Origin: Gallionella sp.
GTDB lineage: Bacteria > Pseudomonadota > Gammaproteobacteria > Burkholderiales > Gallionellaceae
NCBI GenBank assembly: GCA_029850565.1
Contig: JARCRR010000076.1
Location: forward strand, 1-24,298
Length of the DNA: 24,298 nt
Direction: 5' to 3'
The position numbers and the translations under genes were made by a program. The notes under the pieces are model-generated. The model searched no databases, was not told the DNA's origin, and was given only the letters and a program-made list of their open reading frames with translations. Below, piece after piece: positions 7,268 through 14,513 of this stretch; the first letter of the stretch is position 1, and every line of letters starts with the position of its first letter.

Positions 7268-7903
7268 TCAAAAGATAAAGTTAATGAATTTCATCACGGC
7301 GATGACCGGCGGGGTCAATATCCATCCGAGCACGGGCGTGATTGCCAGACCGATGAGGATGAACATGCCATAGGGCTCGATACGCGAAAGTTGATATGCC
7401 TGACGGTGTGGCAACAGACTGACTGCGACACGGCCTCCATCCAATGGAGGCAACGGCAACAGATTCAGCACCATCAGAACGGCGTTTATTTTAACGCCTA
7501 TCTGAGCCATCTCAAGCAAAGGCTCGGTGTAATAGCCGCCGGGGAACATCCACGCGACCTTGATCATCAAGCCCCAGAACAGCGCCATCAACAGATTCGA
7601 GGCCGGCCCGGCGACAGCGACCCACAGCATGTCCTGTTTGGGGCGGCGTAAAGCAGAGAAATTAACGGGAACGGGCTTCGCCCAACCAAACAGGATCCCT
7701 CCCAGCGCCAGCGTCAACATCGGTAACAAGATGGTTCCGACCGGGTCGATATGGCGGATGGGATTCAAAGAAATGCGTCCCTGTTGATAAGCCGTCATAT
7801 CCCCGAAATGGCGAGCCACATAGCCATGCGCCGCCTCATGGATGGTGATGGCGAACAATATGGGAATCGCCGCAATGGCGATGAGTTGGATCAGATCATC
7901 CAT
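7268..7903 (-). CDS. site-2-protease-family (M50) integral membrane metalloprotease
   Basis: This encodes 211 residues with about five to six hydrophobic segments. The zinc-binding HExxH is HEAAH at 22-26 in the first membrane segment. The distal aspartate motif is NLLPLPPLDGGR at 147-158, with GPASN at 99-103 between them. There is no PDZ domain, which separates it from RseP. It belongs to the small M50B group found widely in bacteria, which cleaves within or near membrane segments, and its substrates are unknown. The start codon abuts the stop of yciO (TAA at 7904-7906), and the trpS start lies 15 bp after its stop. This trpS neighbourhood may be conserved in betaproteobacteria, but it tells nothing about substrate. 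Confidence 0.9.
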   Translation of the reverse strand: MDDLIQLIAIAAIPILFAITIHEAAHGYVARHFGDMTAYQQGRISLNPIRHIDPVGTILLPMLTLALGGILFGWAKPVPVNFSALRRPKQDMLWVAVAGPASNLLMALFWGLMIKVAWMFPGGYYTEPLLEMAQIGVKINAVLMVLNLLPLPPLDGGRVAVSLLPHRQAYQLSRIEPYGMFILIGLAITPVLGWILTPPVIAVMKFINFIF

Positions 7904-8533
7904 TTAATTTTCAATTCCAAAGGGAGCGACATCGCCACGTCCCGCACGAACCAACACAGGCGTGTCGCTGGTCAGATCGATCACGGTCGTGGGGTCTACG
8001 CCCACCATTCCGCCCTCGATGATGAGATCGACCTGTCGTTCAAGACGCTCGCGTATCTCATCCACATCAGTCAGAGGAAAGCTCGCTTCCGGCAAGATGA
8101 GAGTCGAACTCAACATGGGTTCGCCTAATTCTTCCAACAGTAACAGTGCGATCTGATGATCAGGGATACGCACACCGACCGTACTGCGCTTCGGATGCTG
8201 CAAACGACGCGGCACTTCCTTGGTCGCTTCGAGGATGAAGGTGTAAGCACCGGGCGTGTTGTTCTTAAGTAGACGGAACTGTGCGTTGCTCACACGGGCA
8301 TAGGTCGAAAGCTCCGAGAGGTCGCGGCAGATCAATGTCAGATGGTGTTTGTCGTCCAAGCCGCGTATCTGGCGGATACGCGTGACCGCATCTTTGTCGT
8401 CCAAATGGCAACCGATGGCATAGCCAGAGTCGGTCGGATAGACGACCACGGCTCCGTCACGCAACATGGTCGCAGCCTGCTTGATCAGGCGCGGCTGCGG
8501 ATTATCCGGATGTAAAGAGAAGAACTGTGCCAT
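7904..8533 (-). CDS. yciO: YciO-type YrdC/Sua5-fold protein
   Basis: This encodes 209 residues from ATG at 8533, whose last base is shared with the stop of rnm (TAATG). An in-frame upstream extension to 8575 would lie inside rnm and is rejected. The YrdC fold is clear: VVVYPTDSGYAIGCH at 29-43, NNTPGAYTFIL at 91-101, GVRIPDH at 120-126 and PTTVIDL at 181-187. The long runs such as LICRDLSELSTYARVSNAQF are those of E. coli YciO rather than of TsaC or Sua5. TsaC/Sua5 make threonylcarbamoyl-AMP for the tRNA t6A modification. YciO is the paralogue that does not carry the essential function in E. coli. I therefore do not call it the t6A enzyme. Its pairing with rnm is also seen in E. coli. Confidence 0.88.
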   Translation of the reverse strand: MAQFFSLHPDNPQPRLIKQAATMLRDGAVVVYPTDSGYAIGCHLDDKDAVTRIRQIRGLDDKHHLTLICRDLSELSTYARVSNAQFRLLKNNTPGAYTFILEATKEVPRRLQHPKRSTVGVRIPDHQIALLLLEELGEPMLSSTLILPEASFPLTDVDEIRERLERQVDLIIEGGMVGVDPTTVIDLTSDTPVLVRAGRGDVAPFGIEN

Positions 8534-9405
8534 TACGCGGCTTTCAATGTAGGTACAGATTGCCAGTGCTCCCATACAGGGCGGCAGCCAAGTGGCAGGT
8601 CAGGAAGTCGCCCCAAGTCGCGATAGCTTTCGCCCGGACCGTGGAAATCCGAGCCGCAAGAAGACAGCAGACCGAACTCTTCCGCGTAGCGTGCGAACTC
8701 TGCGTATTGCGGCGGTGTATGACTACCCGTCACGACCTCCAGGGCTCCGCCACCCAAGTCGACGAACACGCCCAACAGTTCGTGCATGGTCTGTTTGCCC
8801 ATGCTATGTCTGCCAACCATATAACGCCCTGGATGAGCCAGCACTGCAATACCACCGCTGCCGCGTATCCATGAGATCGCATCCGCCAGATCAGCCCATT
8901 GGTGCGGTACATAGCCGGGTTTGCCGCTGGCCAGATAACGGTTGAACACGCTCTTCACATCTTTGCAGTGCCCGGACTCCACCAGATGCCGGGCGAAGTG
9001 GGTGCGACCGATCATGTTGGGATTGGTGGTGAATCTATATGCGCCTTGTAGCACTCCACCGATGCCGATCTTGGCCAACTCATCGGCCATCTTCTGCGCA
9101 CGCTCACCTCGACCACTGCGGACTTGTTGCAAACCTTGCATGAGTGGAGGATGGTTGGGGTCGATACCGAGACCGACGATGTGCAACGTGTGTTTACGCC
9201 ATGAGACGGATATCTCGACGCCGTTGATGAAGGTCATTCCATATTGGATCGCCGCAGTTCGCGCTTCAAGCAAGCCATCTGTGTCGTCATGATCGGTCAG
9301 CGCCAGCATGGTCACACCACGTTCGGCTGCACGTGCGACGATCTCGGTCGGCGTGAGCGTGCCGTCAGAAAAGGTAGAGTGGCAATGCAGATCGCAATCA
9401 AGCAT
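8533..9405 (-). CDS. rnm: PHP-domain 3',5'-nucleoside bisphosphate phosphatase / RNase AM
   Basis: This encodes 290 residues. The PHP-fold metal-binding motifs are all present: DLHCHSTFSDG at 5-15, LTDHDD near 36-41, LAHPGRY in the middle, and GSDFHGPGE near the C-terminus. The E. coli homologue (YciV, also called TrpH or RNase AM) removes the 3' phosphate from 3',5'-nucleoside bisphosphates, degrades short RNAs 5' to 3' and trims 5' ends of rRNAs. The start lies within the last codons of rnfH, with an 8-bp overlap at 9398-9405. Its stop overlaps the yciO start. The neighbouring RNA- and ribosome-linked genes fit an RNA-metabolism role. Confidence 0.92.
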   Translation of the reverse strand: MLDCDLHCHSTFSDGTLTPTEIVARAAERGVTMLALTDHDDTDGLLEARTAAIQYGMTFINGVEISVSWRKHTLHIVGLGIDPNHPPLMQGLQQVRSGRGERAQKMADELAKIGIGGVLQGAYRFTTNPNMIGRTHFARHLVESGHCKDVKSVFNRYLASGKPGYVPHQWADLADAISWIRGSGGIAVLAHPGRYMVGRHSMGKQTMHELLGVFVDLGGGALEVVTGSHTPPQYAEFARYAEEFGLLSSCGSDFHGPGESYRDLGRLPDLPLGCRPVWEHWQSVPTLKAA

Positions 9406-9712
9406 CCCCGCCGCCCTTCTTCATGACCTTCCCCTCTTCAGCGCGTTTGCGGCGCACTTCTTTGGGGTCGGCGATGAGCGGACGATATATCTCGATGCGG
9501 TCTTTTTCACGCAAAACGACGTCGGCCTTGCTAAGTTTGCCAAAGATGCCGAACTTGCTCTTCTCCAGATCGATCTCTGGATATTTTTTCGCAATGCCAG
9601 ATAGCTTCACACCCTCGATCAGCGAAGTACCTGCCGGCACTTCCAGTTTAAGCAAGGTCTGCTCATGCGCAAGGGCATAGACCACTTCGATATGTATCTT
9701 TTCAGCGTTCAT
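9398..9712 (-). CDS. rnfH: RnfH-family (UPF0125, RatB) beta-grasp protein
   Basis: This encodes 104 residues with the ubiquitin-like beta-grasp pattern of RnfH/RatB. HIEVVYALAHEQTLLKLEV forms the first strands, followed by GTSLIEGVKLSG, then GKLSKADVVLREKDRIEIYRPL with the family hallmark ending RPLIADPKEVRRKRAEE. The C-terminus is a Lys/Gly tail and lacks a clean Gly-Gly terminus, so it is unlikely to be a sulfur carrier. In E. coli and relatives it is encoded next to ratA. The name RatB comes from a proposed toxin-antitoxin pairing that is not well supported. The start overlaps the ratA stop by four bases (ATGA, 9709-9712). The function is unknown. Confidence 0.92.
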   Translation of the reverse strand: MNAEKIHIEVVYALAHEQTLLKLEVPAGTSLIEGVKLSGIAKKYPEIDLEKSKFGIFGKLSKADVVLREKDRIEIYRPLIADPKEVRRKRAEEGKVMKKGGGDA

Positions 9713-10146
9713 TCTGTTGCATAGACCTTTTCTGCGCGGTGGATGAAAGCATCCACGAAACTGTTGGCGATGTAATGGAAAACGGGGCCAACCAACTTCT
9801 CCAGCAATTTGCTGGAGAACTCGTAATTCAAGCGAAACGCTATTTTACAGGCAGTCGGGGACAAGGCGATAAAAAGCCACTCCCCGTCCAGATGACGGAA
9901 CGGCCCATTCAACAAGGTCATATCGATGCGATTGGGGATGGTTCGCTGGTTCTCGGTACTGAAGCTCTGTTTAATGTGATGGTAGTCGATATGCACTGTG
10001 GCATGCATGGTGTCTCCCACCATCTTGTCCACCGTCGCTCCCCCACACCAAGGCAGGAACTCGGGATAAGCTTCCACCCTATCCACCAGATTGAACATCT
10101 GCTCCGCACTGTGCGGAACGATCACTGTCTTTTCTACCAAAGCCAT
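9709..10146 (-). CDS. ratA: RatA/COQ10-type START-domain protein
   Basis: This encodes 145 residues from ATG at 10146, giving the usual family N-terminus MALVEKTVIVPHSAEQMF. An in-frame TTG at 10170 would add eight residues that family members lack. Other marks are DRVEAYPEFLPWC, FSTENQR and GPFRHLDGEWLF. The fold is a hydrophobic-cavity START/polyketide-cyclase domain. The mitochondrial homologue Coq10 binds ubiquinone and aids respiration. The E. coli protein has been reported to bind the 50S subunit and block subunit association when overproduced. Which role applies here cannot be read from sequence. It is the first gene of the nine-gene minus-strand run, divergent from smpB across a 66-bp gap that must hold its promoter. 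Confidence 0.92.
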   Translation of the reverse strand: MALVEKTVIVPHSAEQMFNLVDRVEAYPEFLPWCGGATVDKMVGDTMHATVHIDYHHIKQSFSTENQRTIPNRIDMTLLNGPFRHLDGEWLFIALSPTACKIAFRLNYEFSSKLLEKLVGPVFHYIANSFVDAFIHRAEKVYATE

Positions 10147-10212
10147 CGCTTGCCAAAGCCCGTCAATCAAAGGCTGGTAGAATATCGCAACACACCGTAA
10201 AACTCACCCGTT
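10147..10212. promoter_or_regulatory. ratA / smpB divergent promoter region
   Basis: These 66 bp separate two divergent genes and must serve both unless transcription starts inside the genes. Toward smpB a -10-like TAGAAT lies at 10178-10183. The only -35-like element, TTGCCA at 10150-10155, is 22 bp away, which is too far for a standard promoter. There is no good Shine-Dalgarno before the smpB ATG. Nothing convincing is visible toward ratA. Confidence 0.35.
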
Positions 10213-10662
10213 ATGAGCATCATTCAGAACAAAAAAGCCTTTCACGAGTACTTCATCGAAGAAAAGTACGAAGCCGGACTCATGCTTCAAGGCTGGGAAA
10301 TCAAAGCCATCCGCGAGGGGCGCGTGCAACTCAAAGAAGCCTACGTCACCACCAAAGATGGCGCACTGTACTTGTTCGGCTCGCACATCAGCCCCCTGAC
10401 GAGCGCCTCCACCCACATCGTTCCCGATCCAACGCGCACCCGCAAGCTCCTTCTGCACAAGCACCAGATCGACAAACTCATCGGCAAGGCGCAACGCGCT
10501 GGCTACACCATCATGCCGCTGGACATGCACTACAAGAGTGGGCGTGTGAAGTTGGAAATCGGGTTGGCGAAGGGCAAAAAGGAACATGACAAGCGCGCCA
10601 CAGAGAAGGAACGCGAGTCGAAGCGCGAGGCGGCGCAGGCCATGAAGAAAGAACGGCGCTGA
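10213..10662 (+). CDS. smpB: tmRNA-binding protein SmpB
   Basis: This encodes 149 residues, the normal length. SmpB escorts tmRNA to stalled ribosomes and mimics the anticodon arm in the decoding centre during trans-translation. The core beta-barrel signature is intact: KKAFHEYFIEEKYEAGLML, then QGWEIKAIREGRVQLKEAYV at residues 28-47, followed by LFGSHISPL. The basic C-terminal tail, which folds into a helix in the mRNA channel, is present and very rich in Lys, Arg and Glu. The tmRNA gene itself (ssrA) is not in this window. The msrA start lies one base after the stop. Confidence 0.96.
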   Translation: MSIIQNKKAFHEYFIEEKYEAGLMLQGWEIKAIREGRVQLKEAYVTTKDGALYLFGSHISPLTSASTHIVPDPTRTRKLLLHKHQIDKLIGKAQRAGYTIMPLDMHYKSGRVKLEIGLAKGKKEHDKRATEKERESKREAAQAMKKERR

Positions 10663-10663
10663 C

Positions 10664-11248
10664 ATGTTCCGCGTCTGCCTATTCTTGCTGCTTACGCTCT
10701 GTTCAGCCGTCGGCAACGCACAACCTAAAGGAGTGACTATGACACCAAAACCCCAGACTACTTACCTCGCGGGCGGTTGCTTCTGGGGCATGGAGGAATT
10801 AGTGCGTCAGATCCCAGGTGTGTTGGAAACCGAAGTGGGCTATACCGGTGGTGAAACACCGAATGCGACCTATGAAGTAGTGAAGACAGGTCGTAGCGGT
10901 CATGCCGAATCGCTGAAGATCGTGTTCGATCCCAAGCTGCTCACCTATCGCCACCTGCTGTTCGAGTTCTTCCGCATGCACAACCCGACCACACGCAACC
11001 AGCAAGGAAACGATATCGGCACGCAATATCGCTCGGCGATCTTCTATTTGAATGAAGAGCAGAAACACACGGCTGAGGAAGTCATCAAGACTGTGGATGA
11101 TTCTGGCGAGTGGAAGGCCAAGCTGGTGACGGAGGTGGTGCCGTTCAAAGAATTCTACCGTGCCGAGGACTACCATCAGGACTATCTGGTAAAGCACCCG
11201 CACGGCTATACCTGTCATTACATACGCAGGCTAAAGTTAGGCGAGTAA
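10664..11248 (+). CDS. msrA: peptide methionine sulfoxide reductase A, two possible starts
   Basis: MsrA reduces methionine-S-sulfoxide in proteins and free methionine. The catalytic motif GCFWG lies at residues 38-42 of the long form, with Cys39 nucleophilic. GYTCHYIR near the C-terminus supplies a candidate resolving cysteine (184). The long form (194 residues, ATG 10664) begins with a typical Sec signal peptide, MFRVCLFLLLTLCSAVGNAQ, with a likely cut after GNA. An in-frame ATG at 10739 gives a 169-residue form without it and is preceded by AAAGGAG five bases away, far better than the site before 10664. The sequence therefore allows a periplasmic and a cytoplasmic product. I give the longer limits. 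The gene follows smpB by one base and converges on the 82-residue membrane-protein gene with 2 bp between stops. Confidence 0.93.
   Translation: MFRVCLFLLLTLCSAVGNAQPKGVTMTPKPQTTYLAGGCFWGMEELVRQIPGVLETEVGYTGGETPNATYEVVKTGRSGHAESLKIVFDPKLLTYRHLLFEFFRMHNPTTRNQQGNDIGTQYRSAIFYLNEEQKHTAEEVIKTVDDSGEWKAKLVTEVVPFKEFYRAEDYHQDYLVKHPHGYTCHYIRRLKLGE
10727..10733 (+). promoter_or_regulatory. strong internal Shine-Dalgarno in msrA
   Basis: AAAGGAG lies five bases upstream of the in-frame ATG at 10739, inside the codons just after the predicted signal-peptide cleavage site. It is the best ribosome binding site seen in the smpB-msrA unit and supports initiation at the shorter start. Confidence 0.65.
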
Positions 11249-11250
11249 CT

Positions 11251-11499
11251 CTACTTCTTCGATTTGAAGCTCAGCAGCACACCTACTACCATCCCCGCCG
11301 CTCCGCACAGCAACACCTTGTTGCGCATGTCCTCGATGCCGGAGAGTGAGCGCAGTGCGCTCTGAAATCCATTTCCGCCAAATGAGAAGAGTGTCTTCAG
11401 GCTGACATATTCACCGCCCCACTTCCCGAAGAAAAGGTAGCCTACGATCAAACCCGTTATGGCCAAGGCTACGATAAGCAAAATATTCTTCATGCCCAT
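11251..11499 (-). CDS. small two-helix membrane protein of unknown function
   Basis: This encodes 82 residues. I do not recognise the family. There are two hydrophobic segments, at about 4-24 and 62-78, joined by a loop of about 37 residues with several Gly and Ser (FSFGGNGFQSALRSLSGIED), and a Lys-rich end (FKSKK). The Lys residues at both ends suggest that both termini are cytoplasmic. The start at 11499 is well supported by AAGGAG at 11506-11511, six bases upstream. Met3 (11493) is a possible alternative. It follows the CopD-family gene by 25 bp and is probably the last gene of the envelope cluster, converging on msrA. Confidence 0.75.
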   Translation of the reverse strand: MGMKNILLIVALAITGLIVGYLFFGKWGGEYVSLKTLFSFGGNGFQSALRSLSGIEDMRNKVLLCGAAGMVVGVLLSFKSKK

Positions 11500-11505
11500 A
11501 AGTCT

Positions 11506-11511
11506 CTCCTT
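11506..11511 (-). promoter_or_regulatory. Shine-Dalgarno of the 82-residue membrane protein
   Basis: AAGGAG on the minus strand, six bases before ATG 11499. Its strength is the main sign that this small gene is real and translated independently of the upstream CopD-family gene. Confidence 0.65.
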
Positions 11512-11524
11512 GTAGGTTCAAGAA

Positions 11525-11980
11525 TCAATTCCATGCATATCCGATAACGGCCACGCCAATGGTCACGACACCAAGAGAAAGATTGATTGCGACCAGTTTG
11601 CGTATCTTGCCTAACAATTCCCCCGCTTCTTTCCAGCGTTCTTTGGCGACATGCAAACTGAGCGGGATGTATAAGCCGAAGAACACATAACCGTAGATGA
11701 CAGTCATCACCAGCCCCAGCAACAACATAAGGTGTATGTGGTGTGAAACATGCGCCATACCGCCGTATTGATAGATCAGGTAGAAACCAGTGACGAGTAT
11801 GGTGCCGACAGCACCCCATACCCAGGTGAAGAATCGTTGGAAGACTTTGTCCCACAAACGCAGGCGTTCTGGTGCTTGTAGAGCATCAACGGCGGCGGGA
11901 CGCAACACGAAGTAGGCAAAGAACATACCGCCCACCCAAATAACGACAGCCAGCAGATGTATGAGTTTGAATGCGATCAT
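11525..11980 (-). CDS. CopD-family four-helix membrane protein
   Basis: This encodes 151 residues with four predicted membrane segments, at about 1-25, 52-71, 82-103 and 129-148. The first holds the family mark IHLLAVVIWVGGMFF with His8. Further histidines cluster at 77-83 (HVSHHIH), and His110 sits at the end of helix three. The CopD superfamily includes copper-import-associated proteins and, more distantly, the HemJ protoporphyrinogen oxidase. The histidines could bind copper or haem, but neither can be assigned from the sequence. Its stop is 25 bp before the next gene, and its start follows the rnhB stop by 8 bp, so it is probably co-transcribed with the lpx genes. No CopC or other copper gene is nearby. 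Confidence 0.78.
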   Translation of the reverse strand: MIAFKLIHLLAVVIWVGGMFFAYFVLRPAAVDALQAPERLRLWDKVFQRFFTWVWGAVGTILVTGFYLIYQYGGMAHVSHHIHLMLLLGLVMTVIYGYVFFGLYIPLSLHVAKERWKEAGELLGKIRKLVAINLSLGVVTIGVAVIGYAWN

Positions 11981-11988
11981 GGTGTGCC

Positions 11989-12579
11989 CTATGTTTTGGT
12001 CTGAGTGTACAACAATGCGTCACGCACCGGCCTGAAGCTACGGCGATGCACTTCGGACACCCCGTGTTCGCGCAAAGCTGCCAAGTGTGAGGCGGTAGGG
12101 TATCCCTTATGCCCGTCGAAACCGTATTGGGGATGCAGCCCATGCAGCTTCAACATCAGATCGTCTCGTGCCGTTTTAGCCAGGATGGATGCCGCGGAAA
12201 TGGCTGCGACCTTGCTGTCCCCTTTTACGATGGCCTCACTGGGAATACCAGTTTGAGGACAATATAGACCATCGACTAACACTTGGTGGGGTTGAATGGG
12301 TAAGGCAAGAACGGCCCTGCGCATCGCCAGCAAGGTTGCCTGCAGGATATTGAGGCGGTCTATCTCATCAACTTCGGCATAGGCGACAGCCCACGCCAGC
12401 GCACGTTCGCGGATGACGGGAGCCAGCAGGTCGCGTTGTTTCTCGGAAAGCTTCTTGGAATCCGCCAAGCCCTCAATGGGATAAGACGGATCGAGGATGA
12501 CTGCCGCCGCGCTCACCGGTCCGGCCAAGGGTCCGCGCCCTGCTTCATCCACACCACAAATGAGCAGGATGTCGCTCAT
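11989..12579 (-). CDS. rnhB: ribonuclease HII
   Basis: This encodes 196 residues, a standard length. RNase HII cuts RNA in RNA-DNA hybrids and starts removal of single ribonucleotides from DNA. The N-terminal signature CGVDEAGRGPLAGPV gives the metal-binding Asp11 and Glu12. Asp103 in LVDGLYC and an Asp in AKTARDD (138/139) complete the DEDD-type site. The start overlaps the lpxB stop by four bases (ATGA at 12576-12579), continuing the coupled lpx run. In E. coli the next gene would be dnaE. Here two membrane-protein genes follow. Confidence 0.96.
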   Translation of the reverse strand: MSDILLICGVDEAGRGPLAGPVSAAAVILDPSYPIEGLADSKKLSEKQRDLLAPVIRERALAWAVAYAEVDEIDRLNILQATLLAMRRAVLALPIQPHQVLVDGLYCPQTGIPSEAIVKGDSKVAAISAASILAKTARDDLMLKLHGLHPQYGFDGHKGYPTASHLAALREHGVSEVHRRSFRPVRDALLYTQTKT

Positions 12580-13727
12580 GCCAGATAGGGCAAAATCGCC
12601 GAGGCGGCTTTGTGCGCGGTATTTTGGCGCAAGGTCTGGTGCATGACGCCAAAAGTCTGCTCCAGCTCCGCCACAGCGTTCTTGTTGTTGACCAGGTTCA
12701 ACAAAGCCTGCGCGAGGTTTTCCGGCGTGGCATCGTCTTGCAGTATCTCAGGCACGACGAACCTCCCGGCCAGGATGTTGGGCAGCCCCACGTAGGGTTG
12801 ATATTGCTTGCGCTTGGTCAGCCACCAAGAAAGCGCAGGCATCTTGTAGGTGATGACCATGGGGCGCTTGAGTAGCGCCGCTTCCAGAGTTGCCGTACCG
12901 GATGCCACCAACACGCCGTCGGCAGCGATCATGGCATCGTGCGCATGGCCGAACAGCAGGGTGATGGGCAACTGTTGTGCTTCCAATTTCCACAGCACTT
13001 CTTCAAAGATGTTGCGTGTCTCACGACTTGCCAACGGAACGAGGAATTGTGCTTCCGGCAATCTCTGCAAGATCAGCTTGGCCGTCTCGATGTAGGTCGT
13101 TGCGAGATGGCGCACTTCACTCTGACGACTGCCGGGCAGAAAAGCGAACACTTTGGCGGTCTTTGGCATGATGCGCATCTGCTCACGCATCTCGGCACGT
13201 TTTGGATGGTCGGGCAGAAAATCAGCCATCGGATGACCCACATAAGTGACGGGGACACCGACCTTCTCGTACAACGGCGCTTCGAACGGGAACAGGGCCA
13301 ACACATGCGAGACGGCTTGCTTGATCTTGTGGATACGTTCACCGCGCCAAGCCCAGATCGAGGGGCTGACGTAATGCACGGTCGGTACCCCGCTTTGTTT
13401 CAACGCCAGTTCCAGATCCAAATTGAAATCGGGTGCATCCACACCGATGAACAGATCAGGCGGTTCGGCCAGGAAGCGTTCGCGCAATTTGCGGCGGATA
13501 CCGACGATCTCGCGGTAATGACGCAGCACTTCGACGTAGCCACGCACCGCGAGTTTTTCCATGGGGAATAACACATCCATACCGATGGATTCCATCTTAG
13601 GCCCGCCGATGCCGATAAAACGCACGTTCGGTGCGACTTCTTTGATGGCGGACATGAGCATGCTTCCCAGCAGGTCGCCCGATGCTTCGCCCGCCACGAT
13701 GGCGATAGTTTTCACTTGCGACGACAT
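12576..13727 (-). CDS. lpxB: lipid-A-disaccharide synthase
   Basis: This encodes 383 residues. LpxB (glycosyltransferase family 19, GT-B fold) joins lipid X and UDP-2,3-diacylglucosamine to form the tetraacyl disaccharide 1-phosphate on the inner face of the cytoplasmic membrane. The N-terminal signature AIVAGEASGDLLGSMLM is present, followed by the conserved HYVSPSIWAWRGERIHKI stretch and FLPGSRQSEV. The donor-site region reads VASGTATLEAAL. The gene begins 3 bp after the lpxA stop. The upstream UDP-diacylglucosamine pyrophosphatase gene (lpxH or lpxI) is not in this window. Confidence 0.97.
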   Translation of the reverse strand: MSSQVKTIAIVAGEASGDLLGSMLMSAIKEVAPNVRFIGIGGPKMESIGMDVLFPMEKLAVRGYVEVLRHYREIVGIRRKLRERFLAEPPDLFIGVDAPDFNLDLELALKQSGVPTVHYVSPSIWAWRGERIHKIKQAVSHVLALFPFEAPLYEKVGVPVTYVGHPMADFLPDHPKRAEMREQMRIMPKTAKVFAFLPGSRQSEVRHLATTYIETAKLILQRLPEAQFLVPLASRETRNIFEEVLWKLEAQQLPITLLFGHAHDAMIAADGVLVASGTATLEAALLKRPMVITYKMPALSWWLTKRKQYQPYVGLPNILAGRFVVPEILQDDATPENLAQALLNLVNNKNAVAELEQTFGVMHQTLRQNTAHKAASAILPYLA

Positions 13728-13730
13728 AAA

Positions 13731-14513
13731 TTAACGAACGATACCGCGTTGTGTGCGATTGAGGAAATCAGACATCAACTTCAATTCGGGATGCTCGGTC
13801 AGTTGTGCGTTGATAGCGGTCTTTGCTTCTTCCAACGTCAGCCCTGATTTATACAAAGTCTTATAAGCACGCTTGATCGCCATGACTGCGGCACTGGAGA
13901 ATCCACGACGTTTCAGACCTTCAGAGTTCGTACCGTGCGGAGCGGCCGGATTGCCAGATACCGTGACATAGGGCGGGATATCCTGGAACAGGATGCTGCC
14001 CATACCGGTGATGACGTGAGAACCGATCTGACAGAATTGATGCACGACAGTGAAGCCACCCAGGATGGCGAAGTCATCCACGATCACGTGGCCTGCCAAC
14101 TGTGCGTTATTGGCGAAAATGGTGTTGTTTCCCACTTGGCAGTCATGAGCCAGATGCACATAGGCCATGATCCAATTCTTGTTGCCCACACGAGTCACAC
14201 CGCCATCTTGAGCCGTACCCAGATTGAAGGTGCAGAACTCGCGGATCATGTTGTCGTCGCCGATCTCCAAGCGTGTCGGCTCACCCGCGTATTTCTTGTC
14301 CTGCGGTATCTCGCCCAAGGAACTGAATTGAAAGATGCGGTTGTTCTTGCCGATGCACGTATGGCCGTTGATGACGACATGCGGTCCAACAGTCGTCCCC
14401 GCACCGATCTCGACATGCTCACCGATGATGGAATACGCACCGACCCGAACGTCGTCAGCAAGTTTGGCGTTGGGGTGAATGATCGCAGTGGGGTGACGCA
14501 GACTGTCCATCAT
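13731..14513 (-). CDS. lpxA: UDP-N-acetylglucosamine acyltransferase
   Basis: This encodes 260 residues. LpxA puts a 3-hydroxyacyl chain from ACP on the 3-OH of UDP-GlcNAc, the first step of lipid A synthesis. The N-terminal two thirds are left-handed beta-helix hexapeptide repeats. The catalytic His is His123 in VHLAHDCQVG, and the C-terminal helices begin at GLKRRGFS. The residue at the E. coli Gly173 position, which sets acyl length, appears to be Met171 here (TGMGS), as in Pseudomonas aeruginosa, whose enzyme prefers C10. Two adjacent ATGs, 14513 and 14510, both overlap the fabZ stop. The first gives the ATGA pattern. Confidence 0.97.
   Translation of the reverse strand: MMDSLRHPTAIIHPNAKLADDVRVGAYSIIGEHVEIGAGTTVGPHVVINGHTCIGKNNRIFQFSSLGEIPQDKKYAGEPTRLEIGDDNMIREFCTFNLGTAQDGGVTRVGNKNWIMAYVHLAHDCQVGNNTIFANNAQLAGHVIVDDFAILGGFTVVHQFCQIGSHVITGMGSILFQDIPPYVTVSGNPAAPHGTNSEGLKRRGFSSAAVMAIKRAYKTLYKSGLTLEEAKTAINAQLTEHPELKLMSDFLNRTQRGIVR

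Noticed and set aside
7904..8533. Assignment as the t6A enzyme TsaC/Sua5
   Set aside because: The fold is shared but the sequence follows E. coli YciO throughout, and YciO does not replace TsaC.
9398..10146. ratA-rnfH as a type II toxin-antitoxin system
   Set aside because: The RatAB name is historical. Both proteins are conserved housekeeping families (COQ10-like and beta-grasp), and nothing here indicates mobility or an antitoxin.
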